Source: Aurelia coerulea (Eukaryota > Cnidaria > Scyphozoa > Semaeostomeae > Ulmaridae). Taken from it: a stretch of DNA of 64,000 bases. Positions 11,539 through 22,269 of the stretch are shown piece by piece (the stretch's first letter is position 1; each line of letters starts with the position of its first letter). Under the pieces are notes generated by a model. That model was not told the DNA's origin. It made no database searches and saw only the letters and a list, made by a program, of their open reading frames with translations. Where the stretch lies: contig CM076945.1 in assembly GCA_039566865.1 (NCBI GenBank), positions 5,755,501 through 5,819,500 of the forward strand, in the 5' to 3' direction. The position numbers and the translations under genes were made by a program.

Positions 11539-11852
11539 AGGGGCTCCGTCGTCAAAATGTAAACAAAACGATGATTTTTGCAGTTTTTTGAAAGGTGATA
11601 TCACACAGGATTTTCGTTTTTTTTTTAAATGAAAGTTGCTGTTTGGGCATTAATCCTTGTACTTCACTAAGGAACAAACCAAACATTCATATCTTCTACG
11701 ATTGCTCGGATATAAGTGGATTTTTAACGGTCACTTTTTGGTGGCTTGGGTGAAGCCACCAAACAAACTGCAGAAAACAATGGATGAACAATGGATAATT
11801 GGTGACACGTGCGAGTTTACGGATTTGTTTATTGTTTGGCGACGGAGCCCCT
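11539..11852. mobile_element. TTAA-type (piggyBac-like) MITE, family A
   Basis: The ends AGGGGCTCCGTCG and its near reverse complement are flanked by TTAA on both sides. Body and ends match the copy at 28524-28838 almost base for base, which shows recent activity. The open frame inside both copies (from 11657 here) is probably a by-product of the close similarity. Confidence 0.8.
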
Positions 11853-11856
11853 TTAA

Positions 11857-12850
11857 GAACCTATTGAGGCTGTTTTTCTTTGACGCATCCTATACATTTG
11901 AGCCACTTTAGTCTCAAGCTCGTACCCAGTTACAATGAAGGTTTTTCGTAAACTGCAACGCCTACGGAGCCTGTTAGGCTATTCAGCAATTTCATTGGCT
12001 TTGTTCGAAACAAAGGAAGTTCCTCAGTTCTCACCTTGAAAACCTGGCGTTCAGTCGAAATGAAGAACGTTCGAATGGCTTTGGTTACAATGAGTGGCGT
12101 TCGAACCACGGAATTTACATTTCGAAAGATTTGATTTCATATATTTAGGGAGGGTAGCCGTTCAGCAAGTACTGATTTTCAAGGGGCCCTCCATCTACGA
12201 TAAAACCTATTTACAATATGTCAAAAGTTTAATTAATCTATTAAAATCAATGTTAAAAAAAATTTACAAGGTATCTAAAATATGTTATCTACACAGCAGT
12301 CTACGCTAAATATGGCTCTTGAAGGCATTAACCGAAGATGCCTGTTTAAACCTCAGTTGAAAGACTGTTCCAGCTTTTTGCACCCCTGAACCAAAGCATT
12401 TTTGTCCGTTTGCAGAACTTTTCAAAGGCAGCCTTAAGTCAGTATTTGTATTTCGTAGGCTGCGCTCGGTGCAATCAGCTCTTTGGTGAAAAGATCGCAA
12501 AGATAGTTAGGAGCAAGGTCGTTGACGCATTTATGCTAATGTTGTGCCTGCTGTCTGCCAAAGTATGCTAATTATTCCGATCAAAATCTGCCAAAAATTT
12601 GGCAACCGGTCCCAAGGGTATCTGTTGAGGTCTAGCCTCCTATTGATAAAAACAGATGGCCTTGGGAACGAGGTTGCTTCAGCCTGTCTTAGAGAATCGC
12701 AGGTTCTTTTATGCGGCTTTTTAAAGCCATTATTCTTGTCTTCAGTGAGAATGTTTGAATCTCGCGAATCTTGATTTCTTGCACTACAGTATTCGTAGAA
12801 TTTAAATTTGAAAAATTGATCAATTCGAATCCGTTGCGTCATTGTCTCAA
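11857..12850. other. Intergenic, no feature recognised
   Basis: Several short open frames overlap on both strands (for example 12531-12842) but show no conserved domain and no splice context. Confidence 0.4.
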
Positions 12851-12852
12851 TA

Positions 12853-13520
12853 GACCTTTTAGCTATTCTAAAAAGAATCTGAATCGAATGACATTTTGAT
12901 ACATTTTGTAGAATTTTTGAATGTGCACAGAAGAGAAAGACTTTTCGTATAAAGATGTATACAAGTGTCGCTCGATCCAGACTCTTTCGTAGAATAGCTA
13001 AGCTAAAAGATCTACATATAGAGGTTTTGATCGAGCGTCCAAATCTGGTAAAATTTGGTGAAGGAAAACAACATCATGACTCCTGTTCTCAGTAGAAACA
13101 CTCCTACCTGTAGCAAGAAGTTTCTTCGGGTCTCAGAACACTTTTCAGAGAGTTAATCAACAATAACGTTGCTCAAATTGACTTACGAGTGGTTCAGTTT
13201 ATAGCTACACTGTCAAGCTTTATTCGCTTCTTGGCCTTTTTTTCTTTATTTTCATTGGTCGTTAGCTGATTTGTTGTGTTACAGTTTAAAACAAAGTGCG
13301 AGCATAGAAGAGACCAACAACACTTGCCTGTGCGTAAACTAAACCATCGCTAACTCACTTTGTGCAAAGTAATTGATAACAAAATCTCTGAAGCAACTTC
13401 ATGCCATAATAGCTAGCAGTGTATCCATTTAGAACGGGAGTCATGCTTTCGTTTTCCTTCCCAAACTTTACCAGATATGGACGCTCGATCCAAACCACTT
13501 TTCTAGCAAGTAATAAGGTC
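12853..13520. mobile_element. TA-flanked mariner-like element
   Basis: GACCTTTTAGCTATTC after TA (12851-12852) and AAGGTC before TA (13521-13522) form the outer ends. Inner inverted copies of GATCGAGCGTCCAAATCTGG occur near 13030 and 13475. An internal AGAATAGCTAAGCTAAAAGATC near 12990 resembles the right end of the short relative at 36135-36313, so this may be a composite of two ends. Confidence 0.55.
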
Positions 13521-13683
13521 TATTTGTTCGGCCTTGTGGTAGAATATATCCACATTACAAAATTACTTTCAGATTAATTGCACATTTTGTTACATCACAT
13601 GATTCGAAAACACTGCTTCTAAAAAAAACAAATAGTTTGAAAGTGATTTTAAGACTTTGCAGCGTTTCATGAAAATCGAAGCC

Positions 13684-13689
13684 TTTATT
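13684..13689 (-). terminator. AATAAA polyadenylation signal of the EGF gene
   Basis: On the minus strand AATAAA lies about 25 bp after the TAG stop (13713-13715), which implies a very short 3' UTR. Confidence 0.6.
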
Positions 13690-13712
13690 TAACATGGGAA
13701 ATAAACGCTTTT

Positions 13713-14473
13713 CTACAAACACAACATTGAAAAGGCCAGTGCCGAAGCGATAAGAAAATTAAGAGGAGGGAAGACTTCTGCGGAGCCCCCACCCCAGCCA
13801 ACTGTCGGTGAAGGAGTTGTTATTGTAGTTTTTGCAGTTGGAGTTGCAATCGTGCCTGGGCTCACACTTGCCGTGGCCGCAAAATACTTGCAACTAGCTC
13901 CATCTCCAACATATGAAATTTTACATGTGCAGTTGTACGATCCGATACTGTTGCTACAAGTTGCATTGGTGTGGCATGGATTATTAAAGCATTCATTAAT
14001 GTCAACACATTGCGTTCCATTTCCAGAGAATCCTGTTTTACATGCACAAGTGTATGATCCAATGTTGTCGCTACATGTTGCATTAGTGTGGCATGAATTA
14101 TTCAAGCATTCATTGATATCAATACAATGAGCTCCATTTCCAGAGAACCCCGTTATACATGCGCAAGTGTATGATCCAATGTTGTTGCTACATGTTGCAT
14201 TGGTGTGGCATGGATTATTAAAGCATTCATTAATTTCAACACATTGCGTTCCATTCCCAGAGAATCCTGTTTTACATGCACAAGAGTACGATCCAATATT
14301 GCTGCTACACGTAGCATTGATGTGGCATTGATTATGCAAGCATTCATCGATATATACACACTGTACCCCATTTCCAGAGAATCCACTGTTACAGGTACAA
14401 ATGAACGAACCAACGGTATTTTGACAGGTGGCATTGTGATGACATTGGTTGCTTGCTGCACATTCATCGATGT
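13713..14473 (-). CDS. Multi-EGF protein, 3' terminal exon: five EGF domains, stalk, GPI-type tail
   Basis: Acceptor CTCCCCAG, then two bases of a split Asp codon and 252 codons to TAG. Five consecutive EGF domains start at IDECAASNQC, IDECLHNQC, INECFNNPC, INECLNNSC and INECFNNPC. All have six cysteines and the D/N-I-D/N-E-C calcium-binding entry. Most carry an NATC glycosylation sequon between cysteines 2 and 3. A stalk rich in Thr, Pro and Ser (TPTAKTTITTPSPT) follows, then a Gly-rich spacer and a hydrophobic end (PPLNFLIASALAFSMLCL) with no basic tail, as in a GPI-attachment signal. The product is therefore probably bound to the outer cell surface. Unlike the rest of the gene, five domains share one exon without introns. 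A short transmembrane anchor is the alternative to GPI. Confidence 0.8.
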
Positions 14474-15300
14474 CTGGGGAGAAAAAACGGCCTGATTAAA
14501 CAAATGCGAAACCTGATTTCAGCTCAAAGTTTTCCTTTATGATTGATCTCTCACTAACCATAGTCCATTGAAAGCCTATTATTTCTACGGGCTGCTAATC
14601 GGGCTAATTATGCGTTAGTTTTCTGAAAACTATGGTTACGAGTTCCATAATCACGAAAATCAGACTATGAAACCTGTCTCAAAAATTAATTCTTCTCCTA
14701 CTCCAGGTTAGGTTAACTACGGTATTTCGTATCACTTTGGCCAACAACAAAAGAAGGAGATCAAAAGAGCGGAAGGGCTGGAAGTCTTTGCCACACCATT
14801 GAATAGCTCAATACTGTTATGCCTCTGCGGAGGAAAACATGGGTGGTTAGACGCTGCAGTTGTGCATGTGCATGTGCTGAGTGCCCCCTGGGATCAGCGT
14901 CCCTTCTGAATATCTGTACGTAACTCTAAGAAGATTGGTCAGTTGGGAAATTGGATGTTGATTAATCAGACGTTAGAATTCTAGATCTTCGATGTAAGTT
15001 GAGGTATAGAGTCGAACGAGGCAAGATATTGCAAGAGGAATGACAATCTAAATTCGGTATACCACAATTAGATCTTGAGCTCAGGTCCTGTAGAGAACAC
15101 GGAGAATGAACCCGCTTATTTATATGTGCGTCTTCAGCAGTGTGCAGACTGAGGAATAAGTTAGAGAATAAGAGAGTGATTTAGAAGTCGTCCTACAAAT
15201 AGAACACCCTCCTCCTTACGGTATAGATTCTCCTCGGCAGAAGCAAACAAACTGCCTTAAAAACCGCCTGCATCGCGTGAGTAAAAAGAATCTTTTGATC
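14474..15300 (-). other. Intron of the EGF gene, no feature recognised
   Basis: Sequence between the terminal exon and a fragment of the repeat family at 15300. No open frame of interest. Confidence 0.5.
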
Positions 15301-15505
15301 TTAGGTTTGTTTTGAAGGTTTCTTAAAGGAGCCTTCTCGAGAAATACCCTCATAATTTTAGAGTGGAGTGGCCGATTTCAGTCAGGTCAGTCAGGTCTTC
15401 AAATGGATTTGAACATGTCTAATATTAGATAATATACTTGCCAAAAACAATTGCCTTAGTATCCAGAGAGCAGAGTTCTTTCAAACGGGGATTGCTTTCC
15501 TTTTA
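15301..15505. mobile_element. Deletion derivative of the 24816-25462 element
   Basis: TTCTCGAGAAATACCCTCATAATTTTAG-like sequence and TTTCAAACGGGGATT at the right side match parts of the element at 24816-25462. Most of the interior is missing. Confidence 0.5.
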
Positions 15506-15625
15506 CTCACTATGTATTTTGATTATAGAAGGGTATGTCGCTGAATTCGAAAGGATTAAATCTAAATTTAAAGAGTCAAAGTTTACTTGTGGGTGATTGT
15601 CAGTGACCCAACCAAGACTACGTAC

Positions 15626-15745
15626 CTGAACAATTCTTGCCGTTTCCAGTAAATCCAGAATTGCATTGACAACCATAAGTACCATTAACATTTACACATG
15701 TCCCATTGGAATGACAAGCACCAATCAAGGCACAAATTGTATCAT
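15626..15745 (-). CDS. EGF exon, type A (module copy 1)
   Basis: A 120-bp exon in phase 1-1 reading DTICALIGACHSNGTC then VNVNGTYGCQC and NSGFTGNGKNCSG. It has six cysteines but lacks the N-E-C calcium entry, so it is probably a non-calcium EGF domain. It is followed upstream by a type B exon (17681). The same A+B pair recurs at 28131 and 30107. Confidence 0.8.
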
Positions 15746-15849
15746 CTACAATAAAATTAAAAGATTCGCAACTAAGTCAGATTCTGATGAAGAGACCGTT
15801 TCGGAGATCAAACTTTCAACTATGACTTGTCATGAATGGAGAGAAAACT

Positions 15850-16480
15850 GAAACAAAAGAAGTATGCTTTGGTGTCCCACAGGGCTCACTGCTGGGTCCA
15901 CAACAATTCTCAATACAAGTAAATGATCTTCCTGATTCAATAAAAAAAGGTTATTTGCATACGTATGCGAACGATACAACAGTTTATGTCACTGGAAAAA
16001 ATGTTTCAGAAGTAATAGATGACTTAAATATCATCACTGAAACAGCGGTGTAGCCAGCACTTAAAAAGTCTGGGGCATGGCTCTAGGAAAATTTAGCGTA
16101 ACCATGCCCTTCAAAACCTCGGAAAACATGGGCAACGCCCTTTTAGCTACATTCACAATAGGTAATTGTTAAGAATATTTCCTAGATCGTTTCATTACGT
16201 GACAAAAACGATGGATCTGCTTTTATTGCATTTTTATGCGAATCTCAGGAACTATCTTTTGGAAAAGTGGGGGGGGGGGGTTCGTCACTGCACTGATAAC
16301 GATTTTAACTGGTGCAATGAAAATACATTAACAATACATAAGGGAAAAACTGAAGCAATGATAATGTCAGCACATGAATTGATTGGGCCTCTAAGACCCA
16401 TCCGGTATGGTACCTATGGTACTTATGTTATAAATTATGTCAAAGAGACAAGTCACAAAATGCCTAGGGATAACTAACTG
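15850..16480 (+). pseudogene. Non-LTR retrotransposon reverse transcriptase remnant
   Basis: The frame from 15832 reads VCFGVPQGSLLGPQQFSI and then YANDTTVYVTG. These are the GVPQGSxLGP motif and a mutated catalytic box (YAND instead of YADD) of non-LTR reverse transcriptases. Downstream, around 16313, WCNENTLTIHKGKTEAM is the following thumb-region motif. The two parts are separated by about 230 bp that begin CAGCGGTGTAGCC and contain a long G run, a probable MITE insertion. The element is fragmentary, in the intron, antisense to the EGF gene. Confidence 0.7.
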
Positions 16481-16757
16481 ACAACAGACTGAATTGGCAA
16501 AACAACTTTCAAATGCTCCCAAGAACTTTAATAGCATGATGAAAGAACTGAATGCTTCACTATCTTCCAGTCAAAGTGCAGGAAGGAGTCTGCCACAAAA
16601 CAGTTGTTTGCTCGATTACATCTTGCGTAAGTGTTGGGGCACGTCCTCGCCTGTCAGACTTTGATGAACAGATCGTTGCTGAGATAGAACTTTCAACTAT
16701 GACTGCAGAGAAAGCAGACCATTGCCTCTCTTTGTCAATGATAGATATTTGGTGAAG

Positions 16758-16930
16758 GTGTTGTTGCGCAGAGATGTAATCCTCTGACTTTGTAGCCAGA
16801 ACAGTCCGGGGTTCGATTACAGGTAGAGCCCAACTACTTGAGCCTCACGACAAGGCTTCACAGTCTTGATTAGGTCTTCTCTAGTTCTGCGATCTCAGCG
16901 TTTGGCGCTAAAAACCACAGCTCCCCCTCC
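16758..16930 (+). mobile_element. tRNA-derived SINE, copy 1
   Basis: It contains a pol III B-box-like GGGTTCGATTAC and an A-box-like segment near 16765, followed by a tRNA-unrelated body (CTACTTGAGCCTCACGACAAGG, GTTCTGCGATCTCAGCG). The body matches the reverse complement of 27099-27293. No clear target duplication. Confidence 0.6.
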
Positions 16931-17680
16931 CTTTAGCATGTTTACCAAATGCAATGCATGAACTTTTTGCTATAATCAGCAGTGTTTAGATAACTTCTTT
17001 GTTTACGAAATACTTCCTTGGGGACCCTACTTATAACTTATTACTTATAAACTAGATGGAAACCAAGGGCATCGAGTCAAGCCTGAACTTGCAGAGAGGG
17101 CGCCGAAAATGGACCAGATGAGATGCATGCCGATGGCATGCATAAACCCCATTTTAAGAAAGAGTTTCCTTTTTCTACTGAATAATGTTTGTATTATTGC
17201 ATGATTTTGGTACATTTTGTCTGAAGTAAAATAAAAAAGTAGATTAGGATCATACATAGGGGCGCATTTCTTGTCAGAAAGGGGGTGCCAAACAGAAATT
17301 TATTCTTAAAGGGAAACAACTGCCCCCACTTGCCCCTAAATCCACCACTGATGGAACCAATGTAGCTTATGAATGCTCAAACCAGTTTACCAAATAGAAC
17401 GGGTTATGGGAAACTCTAAATTAGAAAAAAATACAGTATGATACATACATCATCCTAGTCCATTATTTCGTTTCTGGTATATTAAGGCCAATTTTAATCC
17501 CTGCGTATGGCAGACTGACGTGACTGAATGTTTCTATGCCATCAAACAGGGGATTGAACTGTCCCTCAATTTATCAGAAACAAAATAATAAACTAGGAAG
17601 CTTCGATGTATCATACGAAAATCTTCTATCATTCAGTGTTCCCTACAGCCCCTTGCAAATGGCACAGTTAATCAACATAC
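16931..17680. other. Intron, possible decayed MITE near 17262-17350
   Basis: GGGGCGCATTTCTTGTCAG and CCCCTAAATCCACCACTGATGG near the two ends suggest a decayed G/C-ended MITE, without a provable target duplication. Nothing else. Confidence 0.35.
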
Positions 17681-17806
17681 TTGCACAGTTAATAACTCCA
17701 TCTCCAGTGAATCCAGGTTTACAAGTACACAAATACGAGCCAATGCTGTTCGTGCATGTCGCATCAGAATTACAATTGCCATCGTTAACCAGACACTCAT
17801 TTATAT
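17681..17806 (-). CDS. cbEGF exon, type B (module copy 1)
   Basis: A 126-bp phase 1-1 exon reading [43 protein letters not shown]. It has the full calcium-binding entry (DINEC) and the C-x-N-x4-Y-x-C-x-C hydroxylation pattern. The acceptor is TTCCAACAG and the donor GTATGTTG. Its paralogue is at 30107. Confidence 0.85.
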
Positions 17807-17854
17807 CTGTTGGAAAAGTTTGTAACAGCTTTTTGTTCATCGAAAATACACTAA

Positions 17855-18177
17855 GAGGCCCTTTACATGAGACCCAACATGAGTTTCATGCCGGCAAGAG
17901 TTTTCATATCGGGTGCTGGTCTGAGCTACTGTTGTGTTTACATGATGTCGGGGCGACATGAAACTTTCATTTCGGGGCGATATGAAAATTTCATGTCGCT
18001 TTTTCATGCCGGCATGGAAATGGGATGAAAATCTCATGTAAACACAATTTTCTCCTATCGGGCGATATGAAAACCAAATCTCCTTTGCCGCGTATTTGGA
18101 AATTTCATGTCGGGTCTCATGGCGACATGAGTTCATGCCGGCATGAGTTTCATGTCGGGTCTCCATGTAAAGTGCCT
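17855..18177. mobile_element. PIF/Harbinger-type MITE, TAA target
   Basis: The ends GAGGCCCTTTACATGAGACC and its near reverse complement are flanked by TAA (17852-17854, 18178-18180), as expected for PIF/Harbinger. Many internal GGCGACATGAAA/TTTCATGTCGCC inverted words give it strong fold-back potential. A truncated left end of the same family lies at 37792-37820. Confidence 0.75.
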
Positions 18178-18289
18178 CTAACAACTCCCCATATAAGGAC
18201 CGGGGTCAATAATGCACCACACTTGATGTGGCCTATGTTATGATCGAAATGGCTGTTAGCATAGAAATACTGCTGAATTGTGTAAGTTA

Positions 18290-19835
18290 TGATAGAAGCA
18301 TAAAACTTGGTAAAGATACATAGTTTGATACGCTGAAAAAGTTTGGATGCAGACCCCGTCGAAAAAAATGGCCCGAATGCAATTTTAGACCTGGGTACTA
18401 GGTTCCAGGCCTCTACAGTGGCTATTAGAATATTGCTGCAAATTGTGTTCTAAACAGTTTGGTCAACTGGAAATGGTAAGGTGTAGACCCCTTCACAAAA
18501 ATGTCACCTTTTGGTATTTTTAGTTTGAGGTCAGAGCGTGGAGCAAAACCCCAAGGGAGCTTTCGACAAAAGAAAAATTTGACGACTATGCTCGTTTTTT
18601 TTATCTTTTTTCAGTGTTTTCGAAAACAAAAAATTTACGAAACTCGCTTCTAGCTTCAAAACTTGAAAACAAAACGAATTGCAAAATATGCTAGAATCTA
18701 ATTCAGGCTTTCTGCTAGAGATTAAGTCATAAATTTTGAAAATCGGTCCAGTGTATGATTTATCGTGGCCTGCCAAAAGTGCATAGTTTATTTTGGCACA
18801 CCCGGTACTGTCTATCCTAGTATCTAACCTATCCTACCTTCAATATTCGTAGCAAATTCTCCGACTGCCTGAAAACCCTTCAATTGATCTGCCACATTTC
18901 TGTATCCTGGTACTCTGTCGACATGCGTACTTCTTTGCTTGGCACTCCTTCGATGCTTCTTGGCAAGTGCGTTAAGCAGGGGTGGCGCCAGGGGATGGCT
19001 AGGGGCGGCTACAGCCCCCTCGTTCGAAGTATCTAGCCCCCCGTCGGAGGACATTTTGGGTTCTTGCAGGAGGAAATTTGGCAAAATGAGGTATGAAAGC
19101 TGCATTTTCTAGTCATTTTAGCCCCCCTGTCGGAAGCTCCAGCCCCTCTGTCGGAAGATTCCTGGCGCCAACCCTGGCGTTAAGTGAAGCCGAGTGATTT
19201 AGTTTTGCTCCTCCTCTTTCCATTTGCACCTGCTCCAAAGTCTTTCATCGCATCTAGTAAATATGTTGCTTTCATTTCGTATATATTTTTCATATCGATT
19301 CTGTCTCCAAACAGTTGTTAAAAATGCTATGCATGAGAGGCAGTGTTCGGGTTTTGAATTTTAGATTTCTTTTGTTTTTTTTCACACCCTCTTTCAAGAA
19401 TTCAAGAAGATCAGAGCCTCAGACTATCATTAAGTGGCAAGCTTCAAAGAAGTCTCAACCCTGTCATTTTCTTCGTATCAAATTGTATGTTCTTACCAAG
19501 TGTTGGTGCAAAATCATAATTCACACAGCACTGTTATCATAATTTCGACTGCAGGCGCCTGGAACCTAGTACCCCAGTCTAAAGATAGCATCAGGAGGAA
19601 ATTTTCGAAGGGGTCTGCATCCTATCTTTTCAGCTTGTCGAGCTGCGTATCCTTGCCAAGTTTCATGCTAATATCATGATTAGCAGCAATGTTATAATAG
19701 TAACCACTGTAGAGGCCTGGAATCTTAGCAATAGGGGGCAATTTTTCGAAGGGGCCTGTATGCCAGCTTTTTCAGCGTATCAAACTGTGCATTTTTTCCA
19801 AGCCTTATGCTTCTATCACAATGTGCACAATTTTT
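18290..19835. mobile_element. Element with long inverted subterminal repeats and an interrupted open frame
   Basis: The left arm (about 18290-18420: ATAAAACTTGG...TTTGATACGCTGAAAAAG...CCAGGCCTCTACAGTGG) recurs inverted at about 19700-19835. A third, related arm lies near 19545-19690. In the middle, on the minus strand, an open frame of about 65 codons runs from near 19250 to 18838 (TLEQVQMERGGAKLNHS, LNALAKKHRRSAKQRS, VPGYRNVADQLKGFQAVGEF) and ends at a GT donor. It is continuous only if the 200-bp MITE at 18977 is removed. I do not recognise the protein; it could be an exon of the element or a captured host exon. Confidence 0.5.
18977..19176. mobile_element. hAT-type MITE inside the open frame
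   Basis: CAGGGGTGGCGCCAGGG and CCTGGCGCCAACCCTG ends with the perfect 8-bp target duplication GCGTTAAG (18969-18976, 19177-19184). It interrupts the minus-strand frame described for the surrounding element. Confidence 0.8.
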
Positions 19836-20129
19836 TCACTAACAGCCTTGACTATAAAGCTTGGTATATTGCTGTTCCTTCATTCTTCTCTCGTCACAAC
19901 AAGGATTAAATTGATGTTACAGATCAAGCTGTATTTTTGTGTAAGAGGTCCTACGCAACGATCAAAACCCTTTCAAACTTCAACAAATGAGATGTACGGT
20001 CAATGCTGCGTACGGCCAATGATCGATGAGAATTGATAACACTACAAGCGAAGATTTAGCCAAACTTACGCAAATGTTTAACGTAATGACATATGTCATA
20101 GATGTCAAATTAGCTATTTTGCGAGCATA

Positions 20130-20349
20130 GGGCAGATTTTGTAATACAATAGCACGAGTTGCTTTTGTTGACACCTCAATTCAAAGCGATTAGCGATTGC
20201 ACACAAAGGAAATTCTCTCAACCAGCAATTCAAAACAACGAAAGACGCAAAAGTTCGCAAAAGTTTGCGCAAATGTCTGTGATCGCTAATCGCTTTGAAT
20301 TGAGGTGTCAACAAAAGCAACTCGTGCTATTGTATTACAAAATCTGCCC
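20130..20349. repeat. Long hairpin MITE, arms over 60 bp
   Basis: GGGCAGATTTTGTAATACAA...TTGAATTGAGGTG-type arms are near-perfect reverse complements around a core of about 80 bp. The same words are therefore read as open frames on both strands (MLLLTPQFKAISD). The target duplication is unclear. Confidence 0.7.
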
Positions 20350-20445
20350 TTGTTATTTTGCGATAATCCTACAGTATGACCTTTCTCGAGATTAAAACAG
20401 ACCAAATAAAGCAGAAAGAAACATCGATATAACTCTTCATCTTAC

Positions 20446-20568
20446 CTGAACAATTAAATCCGTTTCCAGTGAATCCAGCTTTACAAGCGCAAGCAAATGA
20501 TCCCTCCATATTCGTACAAGTTGCATTTTCATGGCAGTTGTGAGTACCGAGAGTACATTCGTTGTTAT
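20446..20568 (-). CDS. cbEGF exon (NMEGSFACAC type)
   Basis: 123 bp, phase 1-1: [41 protein letters not shown]. All six cysteines and the calcium entry are present. It is more diverged from the array consensus than its upstream neighbours, and its C-terminal NCSG is like that of the type A exons. Confidence 0.85.
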
Positions 20569-20582
20569 CTATAAAATAGTAA

Positions 20583-20583
20583 A

Positions 20584-20623
<40 letters not shown>

Positions 20624-20683
20624 GTCATCATCATCAACATCATCATCATCATCATCATCATCATCATAATCATCATCATCACA
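20583..20683. repeat. CAT/ATC trinucleotide microsatellite
   Basis: About 33 units of CATCAT with a few interruptions, in the short intron between two EGF exons. It has lengthened this intron relative to the standard unit of about 180 bp. Confidence 0.95.
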
Positions 20684-20794
20684 AATTTATCCAAAGAGGG
20701 ATACTGAAGAAAAATAACTAAATTACAGCAATTTTATACATTAAAAATGCATCACAACAGACAACATAAATAACAACATCAATATTCTTCCTAC

Positions 20795-20917
20795 CTGCAC
20801 ATGCCACTCCGTTTCCAGTGTATCCAGTATCACAGGCGCAAGTAAATGATCCATCCGTATTACTACATGTCGCATTGTTGTGACAATTATTAGTACCAAG
20901 TGTACACTCGTCGTTAT
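20795..20917 (-). CDS. cbEGF exon (GTNNCHNN type)
   Basis: 123 bp, phase 1-1: [42 protein letters not shown]. It is flanked by AG acceptor (TTTTTTAG) and GTAGGAAG donor. The upstream intron received the mariner element at 21033. Confidence 0.9.
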
Positions 20918-21032
20918 CTAAAAAATGTGAACAAAAATAGTCAAATTTCAAACTTCATCTACTTAGTATAAGAAGATCCTACACAAAACTAACAATATTC
21001 CAAAAACAAATACTTCGTAACTGTTAAACATA

Positions 21033-21819
21033 CAGGGTGTCCCAAAAAACATATGCGCCGTTTGAATGGCTACTGTGGAGGGGCCTTAAATTTAACTTTC
21101 CAGTTTTTCAGATTTGTGAATAGAAGAGACTTTAACTTAGAGTTTGGCACCGAGTTTGTGTCAATCTGACAAATGGTTGCTGATTTATTGAGAAAGAAAG
21201 TCGCAATCACTCGTTGCTTCAAAACCAGAGGATCTTATCTCCGTACTTAACCTTATAACTTGAATTTTAACATTAAATGAACTTAAACTTTACAGTTATA
21301 CCAGGAAACGCATTTGGGAGTAATTAATGACCATGTTCTTCAAGAATATCGCTCAATCAGCATGCTGAACGCAATATTGTTGGTTTGAAAACGTTTTTGT
21401 CACTTTAGAGAAGCAAAATATCTGATGAATGCATGCCATGGCCTGAAGTACTTGTGTTGCACATTAACATTCCAAGCAACCCTAAATATGTCCAATATTC
21501 TTGGTTGTCACAAAATTCAATGTATGACTATCGGTCTCACTTATGAACATCAGAAAACAGGGCTAGGTATGTTTTTGTCAATCAATTTCGTTGTTTTTAA
21601 CGCAATGGAGAATAATGAATCCTCTGGTTTTGAGGCAGCCAATAATTTAGGCTTTCTTGCTCCATAAATCAGCAACCAGTGATCAGATTTACTAAAACTC
21701 GGTGTCAACCTTCAATTTGAAGTCTCTTCTGTCAAGAATCTTAAAAACAGATAAAATTGGATTTATGGCTGCTCTGCAGAAGCCACTTGAACAGCGCACA
21801 TGTTTTTTGGGACACCCTG
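21033..21819. mobile_element. Mariner-type element, CAGGGTGTCCC ends
   Basis: CAGGGTGTCCCAAAAAACAT and its reverse complement are flanked by TA on both sides. Related introns of this gene read AAACATAGATCGAAT without interruption, which gives the empty site and confirms the TA duplication. A second inner inverted pair (CCAGAGGATC/GATCC..CTGG) lies near 21225 and 21620. No transposase is recognisable. Confidence 0.8.
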
Positions 21820-21890
21820 TAGATCGAATACTATCTTCAGAATACAACAACAAAAATTCAAATTAACTGCAAGACTTATTTTCTTCCTAC

Positions 21891-22013
21891 CTGTACATGT
21901 CATTCCGTTTCCACTATATCCAGTGTCACAAGCGCAAGTAAATGATCCATCTGTATTACTACAAGTCGCATTGTTGTCACAATTATGAGAACCAAGAGTA
22001 CACTCGTTGTTAT
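21891..22013 (-). CDS. cbEGF exon (GSHNCDNN type)
   Basis: 123 bp, phase 1-1: [42 protein letters not shown]. Complete domain; acceptor TTTTTCAG, donor GTAGGAAG. Confidence 0.9.
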
Positions 22014-22269
22014 CTGAAAAATGTGCAGACAAATAGTCAAATTTCAAACTTCATCTACTCAGTATAACAAGATCCTCTCGCCTCCCCCACACTGTCGATA
22101 TTACAACTCAAAACTCTTCTGTCTAAACTCCCCCTGGTTGACCTTTCCTACACTTTGCGGACTCGGAATCTATTGTCTTCTCTATAGCCAGCGCAACAGA
22201 GCACTCATGGCCTGTAAATCATCCGAGTTTGAGCACCCGTGGAAGTGAATAAACCAATAGGCTTGCCGC

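Noticed and set aside
13852..14503. Plus-strand and alternate minus-strand frames across the terminal EGF exon
   Set aside because: Shadows of the true frame; only the frame with regular six-cysteine spacing is supported.
16052..16290. hAT-type MITE inside the reverse transcriptase remnant
   Set aside because: The left end CAGCGGTGTAGCC is plausible, but no matching right end or 8-bp duplication could be fixed, so it is mentioned only within the remnant.
16758..16930. Possible functional tRNA gene
   Set aside because: A- and B-box-like words are present, but no cloverleaf with matching acceptor stem was found and a SINE body follows.
20159..20395. Same peptide start (MLLLTPQFKAISD) on both strands
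   Set aside because: Direct consequence of the inverted arms of the hairpin at 20130-20349.
20583..20683. Regularly spaced short repeats that might suggest a CRISPR array
   Set aside because: Pure trinucleotide microsatellite in an intron of an animal gene; no spacers, no cas genes.
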